Source of the DNA: Nocardioides agri
GTDB taxonomy: Bacteria > Actinomycetota > Actinomycetes > Propionibacteriales > Nocardioidaceae
Direction: 5' to 3'
DNA length: 64,000 nt
Assembly (NCBI RefSeq): GCF_013778305.1
Contig: NZ_JACEIC010000002.1
Span: forward strand, 995,708 to 1,059,707
Part shown: piece after piece, positions 26,664-36,182 of the stretch
How the letters are laid out: each line of letters opens with the position of its first letter
Position numbering within the stretch: the first letter of the stretch is position 1
Made by a program: the position numbers and the translations under genes
Notes under the pieces: generated by a model
What the model was told of the DNA's origin: nothing
Seen by the model: only the letters and a program-made list of their open reading frames with translations
The model's database searches: none

Positions 26664-27824
26664 TTATGTAATTCTGAACAGCGTCGAGCGCAGGCCCAGC
26701 CAAGACCGGAACGTCTCGCCCGAGACGTCGTGCACGGCGCCGGTGCCGGTCACCCGGAGCTGGGTCACCCGGCCGCCGGCGTCCGTCGCCAGCACCTCGA
26801 TCGACACGAGGTCGCCGGTGTCGGCCCAGTTGCGGGTGATGTCCGCGGCGGGGACCGTGACGCTCCACGGGTCGTCGGGGTGGCCGTGGTCGAACGGGTC
26901 AGGCCGGGCAGGCAGGTAGGGCACCGGCTGGCCGTGCACACTGCCGGCGACGGTGTAGCCACCGTTGCTGGACGAGAACTGGGTGAACGCGAGCCCGCCG
27001 CCGTAGGTCAGCACCTGCCGGCCGGTCGCCCGTACCGCCGCGTTGGACTGCGGGTGCTCGCCGTCGTAGCCGCTGTAGACCTGGCAGGCGTCGGTGTCGC
27101 AGGTGTCGTAGTAGTCGCTGCGGTGGTCGCGGCGCTCGTACGCCGCATAGGTGCGGGCCGCGACGGCCTGGGCGCGCACGGCCTGCGCCGGCCACTCCGC
27201 CGCCATCTCGTTGGGCACCAGCCCGCGCAGGTAGCCCTCGAGCGGGACGACGTTGACCGTGTCGCGGTGGGTGGCGCGCAGCGCACCGCGGTAGGCCGCG
27301 CGGCCGCCGGGGGTGACGAGGGTGATCGGGCCGCGCGCCGTGAACTGCGCGTCCGACCTCAGCGACTTCCAGCCGCGCCAGGCGCCGCGCGCCTTCCACT
27401 GGACCTTCGAGCCCGCCGCCGTGGGCACGATCCGCCAGCGCTGGACCTGCTTGCTCTTGACCGTGGCGGGCAGCCGGCGCTGTGCGCGCTTGCCGACCTG
27501 CTGGAGCTTCAGGCCCGGCATCGCCAGCACCTGCACGTCCTTGGTCGTGTCGGCGTCGAGCCGGACCCGGACCACGCCGCCGGTCCTCCCCCACGTCGTG
27601 CCGGGGTAGTAGGCCCGCAGGATCTGACGGTAGGTGTGTCCGGCGTTGGCGCGGTTGCGGGCGCCGTACTGCGACAGGCCGACGCCGTGCCCCCAGCCGG
27701 TGCCCGTGAACGTCACGGTCGCCGGGCCACGACGCTCGGGGCGCTCGGCGGCTGCGACGCCCACGGTGAGCGGGACGGCGAGGGCGAGAGCGATCAGGGG
27801 TGCGGCGGCGCGCCGGATCAGCAT
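26664..27824 (-). CDS. Secreted SpoIID/LytB-domain protein, paralog 2
   Basis: A 386-residue protein, clearly a paralog of the next gene downstream. GGGAGGA lies 6 nt before ATG 27824. A signal peptide (about 1-26) is followed by VTFTGTGWGHGVGLSQYGARNRANAGHTYRQIL (read in parts, residues 38-70) and the SpoIID core, with QAVAARTYAAYERRDHR, YDTCDTDACQVYSGYDGEHPQSN and FTQFSSSNGGYTV. A basic stretch (130-175) separates the two parts. As in paralog 1 the GHG-SQYGA motif is N-terminal. Both probably act on cell-wall glycan chains outside the membrane. A tandem duplication is the simplest origin. Confidence 0.86.
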   Translation of the reverse strand: MLIRRAAAPLIALALAVPLTVGVAAAERPERRGPATVTFTGTGWGHGVGLSQYGARNRANAGHTYRQILRAYYPGTTWGRTGGVVRVRLDADTTKDVQVLAMPGLKLQQVGKRAQRRLPATVKSKQVQRWRIVPTAAGSKVQWKARGAWRGWKSLRSDAQFTARGPITLVTPGGRAAYRGALRATHRDTVNVVPLEGYLRGLVPNEMAAEWPAQAVRAQAVAARTYAAYERRDHRSDYYDTCDTDACQVYSGYDGEHPQSNAAVRATGRQVLTYGGGLAFTQFSSSNGGYTVAGSVHGQPVPYLPARPDPFDHGHPDDPWSVTVPAADITRNWADTGDLVSIEVLATDAGGRVTQLRVTGTGAVHDVSGETFRSWLGLRSTLFRIT

Positions 27825-27870
27825 GCGGTGTCCTCCCGAGAGGGGTGCGGGCCAGCCAGGGTAGCGGAGG

Positions 27871-29265
27871 TCAGACGTGGTGCAGGCGCCGTGCGGCCTC
27901 GGCCAGGGACCCGCTCATCGAGGGGTAGACCGTGAACGCCTGCGCGAGCTGGTCGGCGGTCAGCGACTCGGCGACCGCGATGGAGACCGGGTGGATCAGC
28001 TCGCTGGCGCGGGGCCCGACCACGACGCCGCCGACCACGATGCCGGTGCCCGGGCGGCAGAGCAGCTTGACGAAGCCGTCGCGGACACCCTGCATCTTGG
28101 CGCGCGGGTTGCCGGAGAGCGGCAATGTGACGATCTCGGCCTGCATCTCCCCCGCGTCGACCGCCTGCTGCGACCAGCCGACGGTGGCGATCTCGGGCGC
28201 GGTGAAGACGTTGGAGGAGACCTTCTTGAGGTCGAGCGGGTGCACCGCGTCGCCGAGGAAGTGCCACATCGCGATCCGACCCTGCATGGCCGCGACGCTC
28301 GCGAGCATGAGGACGCCGGTGCAGTCGCCGGCGGCGTACACCCCGCGCGCGGACGTGCGGGAGACCCGGTCGACGTTGACGAAGCCGCCGTTCTTGGTGA
28401 TCACGCCCGCCTCCTCGAGCCCGAGGCCCTCGGTGTTGGGCACCGAACCGAGCGCGAGGATGCAGTGCGAGCCCTGGACCGTGCGGCCGTCGGTGAGCGC
28501 AACGGTGACGACGTCGCCCTCGCGGGTCACCGACTCCATCCGCGACTTCGAGAGCACGTTCATCCCGCGGCGGGTGAGCACGTCCTCGAGCACCATGGCG
28601 GCGTCGGCGTCCTCGCCCGGCAGCACCCGGTCGCGGCTGGAGACCAGCGTGACCGGGATGCCGAGGTTGAGGTAGGCGCTGGCGAACTCCGCGCCGGTGA
28701 CGCCGGAGCCGACGACGATCAGCTCGGTCGGCACCTCGGTGAGGTCGTAGACCTGCTCCCAGGTGAGGATCCGCTCGCCGTCCGGCTGCGCGGTCGGCAG
28801 CGTGCGGGGCGCAGCGCCGGTGGCCAGCAGGACAGCGTCGGCCTCGAGCGTCTGCTCGGTGCCGTCGGGCGCCGTCGCGACGACCCGACCCGGGCCGTCG
28901 AGGCGGCCGCGGCCCTTGACGAGCGTGACGCCGTCGCGGGTCAGCCGGCGCTCGATGTCCTCGGACTGGCTGGCGGCGAGCGCCTTCACCCGGTGGTTGA
29001 CGCGGGCCAGGTCGACCCGGATCGAGGTCGCGGCGTCGCCCTCGGCGTCGTGGAACTGCACCCCGAGCTCGGCCGCACCGGAGAGCTCGCTCATCACCTC
29101 GGCGGTGGCGATCAGCGTCTTGCTCGGCACGCAGTCGGTGAGCACCGCGGAGCCGCCCACGCCGTCGGTGTCGACGATCGTGACCTCGGCGCCCAGCTGG
29201 GCGGCCACGTGGGCCGCCTCGTAGCCGCCGGGGCCGCCGCCGACGATGACGACGCGCTCGCTCAT
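27871..29265 (-). CDS. lpdA: LpdA-type NAD(P)H:quinone reductase (flavoprotein disulfide reductase family)
   Basis: A 464-residue FAD enzyme with VVIVGGGPGGYEAAHVAAQLGAEVTIVD at the N-terminus, the NAD(P)-binding VVGSGVTGAEFASAYLNLG about residue 185 and a FAD motif YAAGDCTGVLMLASVAAMQGR about residue 310. The redox-site segment reads GGSAVLTDCVPSK: only the second cysteine of the CxxxxC pair remains, and the C-terminal His-Glu pair is missing. This is the pattern described for M. tuberculosis LpdA (Rv3303c), which reduces quinones rather than lipoamide. It starts 11 bp after the true lpd gene, so the two form an operon. ATG 29265 is the start; a longer frame upstream overlaps lpd and is spurious. 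Confidence 0.88.
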   Translation of the reverse strand: MSERVVIVGGGPGGYEAAHVAAQLGAEVTIVDTDGVGGSAVLTDCVPSKTLIATAEVMSELSGAAELGVQFHDAEGDAATSIRVDLARVNHRVKALAASQSEDIERRLTRDGVTLVKGRGRLDGPGRVVATAPDGTEQTLEADAVLLATGAAPRTLPTAQPDGERILTWEQVYDLTEVPTELIVVGSGVTGAEFASAYLNLGIPVTLVSSRDRVLPGEDADAAMVLEDVLTRRGMNVLSKSRMESVTREGDVVTVALTDGRTVQGSHCILALGSVPNTEGLGLEEAGVITKNGGFVNVDRVSRTSARGVYAAGDCTGVLMLASVAAMQGRIAMWHFLGDAVHPLDLKKVSSNVFTAPEIATVGWSQQAVDAGEMQAEIVTLPLSGNPRAKMQGVRDGFVKLLCRPGTGIVVGGVVVGPRASELIHPVSIAVAESLTADQLAQAFTVYPSMSGSLAEAARRLHHV

Positions 29266-29276
29266 GCTCGCGCCCG

Positions 29277-30674
29277 TCACAGGTTGATCATGTGGCCGGC
29301 GATGCCCTCGACGGCCTCCTTCATCGCCTCCGACAGCGTCGGGTGGGCGAAGACGTTGCGGGCGACCTCGTCGGCGGTCAGGTCCCACTGCTGGGCCAGC
29401 GTCAGCGCCGGCAGCAGCTCGGTGACCTCGGGGCCGATCATGTGCGCGCCGACGATCTCGTTGTGCTCGGCGTCGGCGACGATCTTGACGAAGCCGACAC
29501 CCTCGGCCATGCCGCGGGCCTTGCCGTTGGCCGAGAACGGGAACGTCGACACCTTCACGTCGTACCCCTTCTCCTTGGCCTGCGCCTCGGAGTAGCCGAA
29601 CGACGCGATCTGCGGCTGGCAGAACGTCGCGCGCGGGATCATGTCGAAGTTGATCTCCATGGTCTCCGCGCCGCCGATCGTCTCGGCCGCGACGACGCCC
29701 ATCGCCTCGGCGGTGTGGGCGAGCATCAGCTTCCCGGTCACGTCGCCGATCGCGAAGATGTGCGGCACGTTGGTGCGGCCGCGGGCGTCGACCTCGATCG
29801 CACCACGGTCGGAGACGGTGACGCCGGCGACGTCCAGGCCGTAGCCGTCGATGCGCGGCGCGAAGCCGAACGCCGCGAGCATCCGGTCGGCCTCGAGCAC
29901 CTGGCTGTCGCCGCCGTTCGCGGGGCTGACGGTGACGCGGACGCCGCTGCCGGTGTCCTCGACCTGCTCGACCTTGGTGGAGAGCAGCACCTTCACGCCG
30001 AGCTTCTTGTAGTGCTTGAGCAGCTCCTTGGACACGTCGGCGTCCTCGGTCGGCACCATCCGGTCGAGGAACTCGACGATCGTCACGTCGACGCCGAAGT
30101 TGGTGAGCACGTAGGCGAACTCGACGCCGATCGCGCCGGAGCCGCCGATGATGATGCTCTTGGGCAGGCCGCTGTCGAGGATCTGCTCCTCGTAGGTCAC
30201 GACGTTCTGGCTCTTGCTCATGCCCGGCAGCATCCGGACCTTCGCGCCGGTGGCGATGATGAGGTTGTCGAAGGTGTAGGACGACTTGTTGCCGTCCTTG
30301 TCGACCTCGATCGACGTGGCCGACTTGAGGGTGCCCCAGCCGTCGATCTCGGTGATCTTGTTCTTCTTCATCAGGTAGTGCACGCCCTTGGCGCTGGCCT
30401 CGGCGACGCCGCGGCTGCGCGCGTGGGTCTTGCCGAAGTCCATGGTCGCGTCGCCGCTGATCCCGAAGGTGTCCTTCTCCTTCGTGATGATGTGCGCGAT
30501 CTCCGCGTTGCGGAGCAGTGCCTTGGACGGGATGCACCCGACGTTGAGGCAGACGCCTCCCCAGTACTTCTCCTCGACGACGGCGACCGTCTGGCCGAGC
30601 TGGGCTGCGCGGATCGCGGCGACGTACCCACCGGGGCCGGCACCGAGGACGAGGACGTTGAAGTGCGTGGTCAC
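29277..30674 (-). CDS. lpd: Dihydrolipoamide dehydrogenase
   Basis: E3 subunit that reoxidises dihydrolipoamide in the pyruvate, 2-oxoglutarate and branched-chain complexes. The 465 residues contain [19 protein letters not shown], the intact disulfide [33 protein letters not shown], the FAD motif [19 protein letters not shown] and the catalytic His-Glu region [16 protein letters not shown] 30674 has no Shine-Dalgarno but lies 7 nt after TAGGCT. It is divergent from the gamma-glutamylcyclotransferase-like gene and upstream of the quinone reductase lpdA. Confidence 0.96.
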   Translation of the reverse strand: MTTHFNVLVLGAGPGGYVAAIRAAQLGQTVAVVEEKYWGGVCLNVGCIPSKALLRNAEIAHIITKEKDTFGISGDATMDFGKTHARSRGVAEASAKGVHYLMKKNKITEIDGWGTLKSATSIEVDKDGNKSSYTFDNLIIATGAKVRMLPGMSKSQNVVTYEEQILDSGLPKSIIIGGSGAIGVEFAYVLTNFGVDVTIVEFLDRMVPTEDADVSKELLKHYKKLGVKVLLSTKVEQVEDTGSGVRVTVSPANGGDSQVLEADRMLAAFGFAPRIDGYGLDVAGVTVSDRGAIEVDARGRTNVPHIFAIGDVTGKLMLAHTAEAMGVVAAETIGGAETMEINFDMIPRATFCQPQIASFGYSEAQAKEKGYDVKVSTFPFSANGKARGMAEGVGFVKIVADAEHNEIVGAHMIGPEVTELLPALTLAQQWDLTADEVARNVFAHPTLSEAMKEAVEGIAGHMINL

Positions 30675-30681
30675 GGCTGCC

Positions 30682-30687
30682 AGCCTA
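30682..30687 (-). promoter_or_regulatory. -10 box of leaderless lpd promoter
   Basis: TAGGCT on the minus strand, 7 nt before GTG 30674. Confidence 0.55.
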
Positions 30688-30721
30688 CTGACGTGGGGCG
30701 TGGCACCCTCAATTGGTGCTT

Positions 30722-30727
30722 TAGTCT
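30722..30727 (+). promoter_or_regulatory. -10 box of leaderless promoter for the GGCT-like gene
   Basis: TAGTCT, 6 nt before GTG 30734; with the lpd promoter it makes a divergent leaderless pair in a 59-bp gap. Confidence 0.55.
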
Positions 30728-30733
30728 TCCCGC

Positions 30734-31186
30734 GTGACGTTGTACGCCGCCTACGGGAGCAACATGGATCCCGCCCGGATGGGCGAGCGGTGCCCCCACT
30801 CCCCGCTGTCGACCACCGGCTGGGTGCAGGGCTGGCGGCTCACGTTCGGTGGCGAGGAGCACGGCTGGGACGGCGCCCTCTCGACGATCGTCGAGGACCC
30901 GATCGACCAGGTGTTCGTCGCGGTCTACGACGTCACCCGCGAGGACGAGTCGGCGCTCGACGGCTGGGAGGCCGCAGACTCCGGTCTCTACCGCAAGACC
31001 CGCGTCCGGGTCGCGACCCTCACCGGCTCGGTCGTCGCCTGGACCTACGTCCTCGACGCCTACGAGGGCGGGCTCCCGTCGGCGTCGTACCTCGGCGTGC
31101 TGGCCGACGCGGCCGAGGCCGCCGACGCCCCCGACGACTACGTCGCCGCCCTCCGGCAGCGCCCCTGCCGCTCGATCGAGCACTAG
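30734..31186 (+). CDS. Gamma-glutamylcyclotransferase-like protein (AIG2/GGCT fold)
   Basis: A 150-residue cytosolic protein. The N-terminus [19 protein letters not shown] carries the YGSN substrate-binding loop of the family, and [16 protein letters not shown] contains the region where the catalytic Glu normally lies. Family members release 5-oxoproline from gamma-glutamyl peptides or act on gamma-glutamylamines; the substrate here is not known. GTG 30734 is a probable leaderless start. The purine nucleoside phosphorylase gene follows after 23 bp with its own -10 box. Confidence 0.85.
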   Translation: MTLYAAYGSNMDPARMGERCPHSPLSTTGWVQGWRLTFGGEEHGWDGALSTIVEDPIDQVFVAVYDVTREDESALDGWEAADSGLYRKTRVRVATLTGSVVAWTYVLDAYEGGLPSASYLGVLADAAEAADAPDDYVAALRQRPCRSIEH

Positions 31187-31196
31187 ACGCAGACAC

Positions 31197-31202
31197 TAGA
31201 GT
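31197..31202 (+). promoter_or_regulatory. -10 box of leaderless purine nucleoside phosphorylase promoter
   Basis: TAGAGT, 7 nt before GTG 31210. The octamer-like CACTAGA is directly repeated at 31181-31187 and 31194-31200. Confidence 0.6.
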
Positions 31203-31209
31203 CACGCGG

Positions 31210-32022
31210 GTGAGTCATGCAGCAGCCCCCGAGTCCCCCTACGAGCTCGCCGCCGACGCCGCCCTGCGGCTCGCCGAGCTGACCGGAGTCGAGCGCCACG
31301 ACGTGGCGCTCGTGCTCGGCTCCGGCTGGCTCCCCGCGGTCGACGCACTCGGCGAGGCCACCGCGGAGATCAGCACCACCGACCTGCCGGGCTTCAGCGC
31401 CGCCGCGGTCGCGGGCCACTCCGGCAAGATCCGCTCGGTCCGGTCCGGTGACAAGCAGCTGCTGGTCTTCCTCAGCCGCACCCACTACTACGAGGGCAGG
31501 GGCGTCGCCGCCGTGGTCCACGGCGTGCGTACGGCGGCCCGCGCCGGCTGCCGCGCGATCGTGCTGACCAACGGGTGCGGAGGGCTGAAGCCGACCTGGA
31601 CCCCGGGGACGCCGGTCCTGATCAGTGACCACATCAACCTCACCGGGCGGAGCCCGATCGTCGGTGCGAACTTCGTCGACCTCACCGACCTCTACAGCCT
31701 GCGCCTGCGCGACCTGTGCCGCGAGGTCGACCCGACGCTCGACGAGGGCGTCTACGCGCAGTTCCCCGGTCCCCACTACGAGACCCCTGCCGAGGTCCGG
31801 ATGGCCGGTGTCCTCGGCGCCACCCTCGTCGGCATGAGCACCACGCTCGAGGCGATCGCGGCCCGCGAGGCCGGCATGGAGGTGCTCGGCATCAGCCTGG
31901 TCACCAACCTCGCCGCGGGCATCAGCGACCAGCCGCTCAACCACGAGGAGGTCCTCGATGCCGGCCGCGCGGCCGCGTCCAGGATGGGCAGCCTCCTCGG
32001 GCAGGTCGTCCCCCGCATCTGA
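31210..32022 (+). CDS. punA: Purine nucleoside phosphorylase (class II, trimeric type)
   Basis: Cleaves purine nucleosides with phosphate to free base and (deoxy)ribose-1-phosphate. The 270 residues show ALVLGSGW (phosphate loop), [30 protein letters not shown] with the base-binding Glu, and [12 protein letters not shown] with the Asn that favours 6-oxopurines (inosine, guanosine). GTG 31210 gives the natural N-terminus; a longer frame to the left is spurious. In M. tuberculosis the equivalent gene (deoD, Rv3307) is followed directly by pmmB; here about 4.2 kb intervenes. The heme oxygenase gene starts on its last stop-codon base. Confidence 0.95.
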   Translation: MSHAAAPESPYELAADAALRLAELTGVERHDVALVLGSGWLPAVDALGEATAEISTTDLPGFSAAAVAGHSGKIRSVRSGDKQLLVFLSRTHYYEGRGVAAVVHGVRTAARAGCRAIVLTNGCGGLKPTWTPGTPVLISDHINLTGRSPIVGANFVDLTDLYSLRLRDLCREVDPTLDEGVYAQFPGPHYETPAEVRMAGVLGATLVGMSTTLEAIAAREAGMEVLGISLVTNLAAGISDQPLNHEEVLDAGRAAASRMGSLLGQVVPRI

Positions 32023-32708
32023 TGGCGATGCGAGCAGTCCGCGTGGTGCGGCACGGCGAGCCCACCACGGAGCCGACCCTGTCCGTGGCGATGCGCGAGG
32101 GCTCGCAGGCCGAGCACCGCGCCGCGGAGGACTCCGCGTTCATGTCCGAGCTGCTCGGTGGCCGCGTCGACGAGCGGGGGTACGCCGACTACCTGCTCCG
32201 GCTGCGCCGGGTCTACGCCGTCATGGAGGCCGTCGTCCGCGCCCACCACCACGAGCCCGCCGTGGCCGCGGTCCACGACGCCGCACTCGAGCGGCTCGCC
32301 GCGATCGACGCCGACCTCGACCACTGGTCGCCCGGGGTCGACCGCACCGTCGCCTCCCCCGCCACCGACGCCTACTGCGCCCGCCTGTGCACGGCCGCCG
32401 ACGAGTGGCCGACCCTGCTCGTCGCCCACCACTACACGCGCTACCTCGGCGACCTCTCCGGCGGTCAGGCGATCGGCCGCATCCTCGACCGCACGTTCGA
32501 CCTCGACGGGGCCGGCATCGCGTTCTACGACTTCCCGGAGGTCGGGAAGCCGAAGGTCTACAAGGACGGCTACCGCGCCCGCCTCGACGCGCTCGACCTC
32601 ACCGCTGACGAGACGGCCCGCGTCGTCGAGGAGGTCCGCGGGGCCTTCCGCCTCAACCGCGCGCTCTTCGCCGAGCTGGGCGAGAACCTGGCGGCGTACG
32701 CGCGCTGA
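32022..32708 (+). CDS. Heme oxygenase (biliverdin-producing) with an unusual N-terminal extension
   Basis: Opens heme to biliverdin, CO and iron; in actinobacteria this usually serves iron recovery. Proximal-helix AEHRAAEDSAFMSELLGG (about residues 31-48) carries the heme-ligand His. The distal helix YLGDLSGGQAIGRIL has the flexible GG kink, and KVYKDGYRARLD follows. The first 18 residues, [18 protein letters not shown], precede the normal heme oxygenase start (TLSVAMREG) and look like the N-terminus of a quinone-reductase/zinc-type dehydrogenase. ATG 32022 overlaps the nucleoside phosphorylase stop (TGATG). An internal GTG (LSVAMREG) is a possible alternative start. No heme uptake genes are nearby. 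Confidence 0.88.
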   Translation: MAMRAVRVVRHGEPTTEPTLSVAMREGSQAEHRAAEDSAFMSELLGGRVDERGYADYLLRLRRVYAVMEAVVRAHHHEPAVAAVHDAALERLAAIDADLDHWSPGVDRTVASPATDAYCARLCTAADEWPTLLVAHHYTRYLGDLSGGQAIGRILDRTFDLDGAGIAFYDFPEVGKPKVYKDGYRARLDALDLTADETARVVEEVRGAFRLNRALFAELGENLAAYAR

Positions 32709-32726
32709 GGATCTGCGCAGCGGCGC

Positions 32727-32915
32727 GGTGGTCTGTGGTCACCGTGGGTGACGCGGGGACGGGATACGTGGTTGCGGTCGCTTGGCTCGTCGGAACGGTG
32801 GTGGCGGCCCGGGGCTCGGCTCGTGCGCCGCTGCGGCCCGGGTGCGGTGGTCACCGCCGAAAGAACACGACGGACATGACTGTGGCCCCACCAACCGAAG
32901 CGGGTGGGGTGAGGG
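32727..32915. repeat. 3' flank of DUF222-HNH element 1, shared with the second copy
   Basis: From GGTGGTCTGTGGTC at 32727 up to the gene stop, this non-coding stretch matches the reverse complement of 63180-63325. The shared sequence includes the run around GACGGGATACGTGGTTGCGG. Copy 1 carries about 34 extra bases (near 32795-32830) bounded by short GAGCC-type repeats. No gene is seen here. The outer edge of similarity at 32727 may mark the end of the duplicated unit. Confidence 0.7.
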
Positions 32916-34172
32916 TCAGCGGGTTCGTCGTCGGGTGAGGGTGCGGTCGACGTCGTAGACGTCGCCCGACGGGCTGGTCCACTCGAAGCGGGTGCGGGTG
33001 AGGCGTCGGTAGGTCCAGTGGCCGTGGGTCTTCATCCGGTGGTGCAGGCGACACAGGGGCGCCAGGTTCCAGGAGGTCGTCGCGCCGCCGGCACCGCTGG
33101 GATGCCAGGGTTCGATGTGGTCGAGGTCGCAGGCCCGGGCGGACCGGGCGCAGTGGGCGAACACGCAGGTGGGGTTGGTCAGGACCGCCTGCTCCCGCTG
33201 GGTGGCGGTGGGCGTGTAGGCGTCGGTGGTGAGCTCGGTGTCCAGGTCGAGGACCGGGCGGATGGTGACCTTGGTGGCGATGTGGCGGCACCAGTCGGTG
33301 AGCTGCTCGATCGTGACGTGGCCAGGCCCACGGGTGCCTTCGACGTCGATGATGCCGTGGCCCTCGGCCGGGGTGTGGTGGGCGTAGACCACCACCTCCG
33401 CCACGCCGGCACTCCCACTGCCGCCGGCGGCGAGGTGGCCGAGGGCCAGGGCGCGGCGATGGTCCAGGGACAGGTCGGGGTGCTCGGTGAGCAGGTGGTG
33501 CGAGCCGGCCTGGAGCGCCTGCTCGAGGGCGAGCGCGACCGGGTAGTCCAGGAGCCCGTCCACGGGCACGCGGCCGTTGTTGAGGTGCGCATCGCCCAAC
33601 CGGACCTGGAAGAACTCGGTGGCGGCGGCATCGAGGCGGTCGAGCTCGGCCTTCTCGTCCTCGGTCTGGGCGCACGCGGTCTCCACGGCGCGCTCGATCT
33701 GGGCGTAGGAGCAGGAGTCCAGCACCGGTGCGAGGTGCCGGTCGACGTAGGCGGCGCCGGTCATCGGGAGGCGGTGGGTCTGCTCGGTGAGCCGGCGGAC
33801 CTTCCACACCGGCACCTCACCGGCCATCACCCGCGCCCAGACCCGCGGCAGCCGGTGGCGGCACTCCAGCGCGGCACCGATCAGGTTCCGTCCCGCGGCC
33901 GTGGAGATGCCGACGGCGGCGGCGAACTCGGCGACCGCGAACTCGCTCATCCCGGGCGCGCCCTCCCCGGCCAGGGTCACTGGCTGGTCGCCGTACATCT
34001 CCACCACGCCTGTGTCCGTCACCACGGGGTCGGTGACCGGGGCGGGGTGCATCGCCGCCCAGGTGGCGGCCAGCTCGAACTTCCGCGCCGCCGCCAGCAC
34101 CTCAACACGGGCGGCGTCGCGGGCAGCCGCCAGCACCGGATCGGCGAGTGCGGTGGTGGGGCGTCGGGCCAT
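32916..34172 (-). CDS. DUF222/HNH-endonuclease protein, 13E12-repeat type, copy 1
   Basis: A 418-residue protein. Residues about 25-300 are the alpha-helical DUF222 domain; the C-terminal HNH module reads CVFAHCARSARACDLDHIEPWHPSG, then SWNLAPLCRLHHRMKTHGHW, giving two Cys, the DLDHIEP catalytic His, Asn and HH. The gene is about 90% identical to copy 2 at 61944-63179, and the identity continues into both flanks. This family encodes the REP13E12 repeats of M. tuberculosis. ATG 34172 follows TAGAAT by 5 nt. A nuclease role is inferred from the HNH motif; what it does for the host or the element is not known. It separates punA from pmmB. Confidence 0.88.
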   Translation of the reverse strand: MARRPTTALADPVLAAARDAARVEVLAAARKFELAATWAAMHPAPVTDPVVTDTGVVEMYGDQPVTLAGEGAPGMSEFAVAEFAAAVGISTAAGRNLIGAALECRHRLPRVWARVMAGEVPVWKVRRLTEQTHRLPMTGAAYVDRHLAPVLDSCSYAQIERAVETACAQTEDEKAELDRLDAAATEFFQVRLGDAHLNNGRVPVDGLLDYPVALALEQALQAGSHHLLTEHPDLSLDHRRALALGHLAAGGSGSAGVAEVVVYAHHTPAEGHGIIDVEGTRGPGHVTIEQLTDWCRHIATKVTIRPVLDLDTELTTDAYTPTATQREQAVLTNPTCVFAHCARSARACDLDHIEPWHPSGAGGATTSWNLAPLCRLHHRMKTHGHWTYRRLTRTRFEWTSPSGDVYDVDRTLTRRRTR

Positions 34173-34236
34173 ACCACATTCTACATCTATTCGATCATAC
34201 GTTCTAGGAGTTGGTGAGATTCTTTTCGGGAACTTC

Positions 34237-34280
34237 GGCCCGCGCCCGCCGCACCCGCTTCGCTGCCTATCGGCCCGCGC
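34237..34280. repeat. Dispersed GC-rich repeat, copy B
   Basis: Reverse complement of the core in copies A and C (GGCCGATAGGCAGCGAAGCG, then GGTGCGGCGGGCGCGGG). It lies about 65 bp upstream of DUF222-HNH copy 1, in the same relative place as copy C upstream of copy 2. Confidence 0.65.
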
Positions 34281-34311
34281 CACAGCGGACCCGCAAGCCG
34301 AACAACAAGCG

Positions 34312-34343
34312 CTTGACCTGGAGCGCACTCCAAGGCCGACACT
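34312..34343 (+). promoter_or_regulatory. MerR-type promoter/operator 1 (upstream of merR)
   Basis: -35 TTGACC (34313-34318), a 19-bp spacer containing the palindrome TGGAG-N4-CTCCA, and -10 GACACT (34338-34343), 5 nt before GTG 34349. A 23-bp block starting CTTGACC is identical to site 2 at 34712-34734. The overlong 19-bp spacer is the hallmark of MerR-activated promoters. Confidence 0.75.
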
Positions 34344-34348
34344 GTGGC

Positions 34349-34741
34349 GTGACCTACTCGATCGCCGAGGCCGCGGAGTCGACGGCCCTCACGCCCGACA
34401 CGCTTCGCTACTACGAGCGGGACGGGCTGATGCTGCGCCCGGTGGGACGCTCGGCGACCGGGCACCGGCGCTACACCGACGCCGACCTGACCTGGATCAC
34501 GCTGCTCAACTGCCTGCGTGGGACCGGCATGCCGATCCGCGACGTGCGCCGGTACGCCGAGCTGGTGCGCGCCGGGGACGGCACCGAGCAGGACCGGCTC
34601 GACCTCCTGCGCACCCACCGCCGTCACGTGCTCGCGCAGCTCGCCGAGGTCCAGGAGCACCTGGGCGCGATCGACCGCAAGATCGGGATCTACACCGAGA
34701 AGCTCGCCGGCCTTGACCTGGAGCGCACTCCAAGCGCTTGA
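34349..34741 (+). CDS. MerR-family transcriptional regulator
   Basis: A 130-residue protein from GTG 34349. The winged helix-turn-helix reads [45 protein letters not shown] (in parts; residues 3-47), followed by a long dimerising coiled coil (85-125) ending KIGIYTEKL. No cysteines suitable for metal binding are present, so the signal is more likely a small organic molecule. The same 23-bp operator occurs upstream of this gene and across its last codons, in front of the aldo/keto reductase, so it should control itself and that enzyme. The stop is 8 bp before the reductase start. Confidence 0.92.
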   Translation: MTYSIAEAAESTALTPDTLRYYERDGLMLRPVGRSATGHRRYTDADLTWITLLNCLRGTGMPIRDVRRYAELVRAGDGTEQDRLDLLRTHRRHVLAQLAEVQEHLGAIDRKIGIYTEKLAGLDLERTPSA

Positions 34742-34743
34742 GT
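34712..34743 (+). promoter_or_regulatory. MerR-type promoter/operator 2 (upstream of the aldo/keto reductase)
   Basis: Same 23-bp block as site 1, lying within the last codons of merR: -35 TTGACC (34713-34718), 19-bp spacer with TGGAG-N4-CTCCA, -10 TTGAGT (34738-34743), then 6 nt to ATG 34750, so the reductase mRNA would be nearly leaderless. Confidence 0.75.
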
Positions 34744-34749
34744 GGAGGC

Positions 34750-35745
<996 letters not shown>

Positions 35746-36169
35746 GCCTGCAGCCCGTCGCGGCAGCCGCGCATCATCCGCTCGTGGTTCCACCGCAGCA
35801 CCGGCCGGCCCAGGTACGACGCCGCGCCGAGCCAGCCTCGGCGCACCCGCACCTCCTGGGCGAAGTCGAGGCGGGTGCCGCCACCGGTCGAGGACAGCCC
35901 GAAGACGACCGAGCCGGCCAGGTCCCCGGACAGCTCCACCTCGAGCCGCTCCGGGGACCGGTCGACGGCGTGCAGCACCAGGTCGAGCGTGTACGGCAGC
36001 ACCGAGCGGCACAGCACCCGGGCGTGGTCGGGCCCGAGCGAGGCGACCGCGACGACCTGCGGCCACCAGTCGGGGTAGCGCTCGAGATCGACGAGTGCCG
36101 CGTGCACGGCCGGCGGCGGGGCCGGCACCTCCCAGGCGGAGGAGAAGGCGAAGGTGGCGCTCACCCTCG

Positions 36170-36175
36170 TATCGT
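36170..36175 (+). promoter_or_regulatory. -10 box of leaderless pmmB promoter
   Basis: TATCGT, 7 nt before ATG 36183. Confidence 0.6.
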
Positions 36176-36182
36176 GCCCCCT

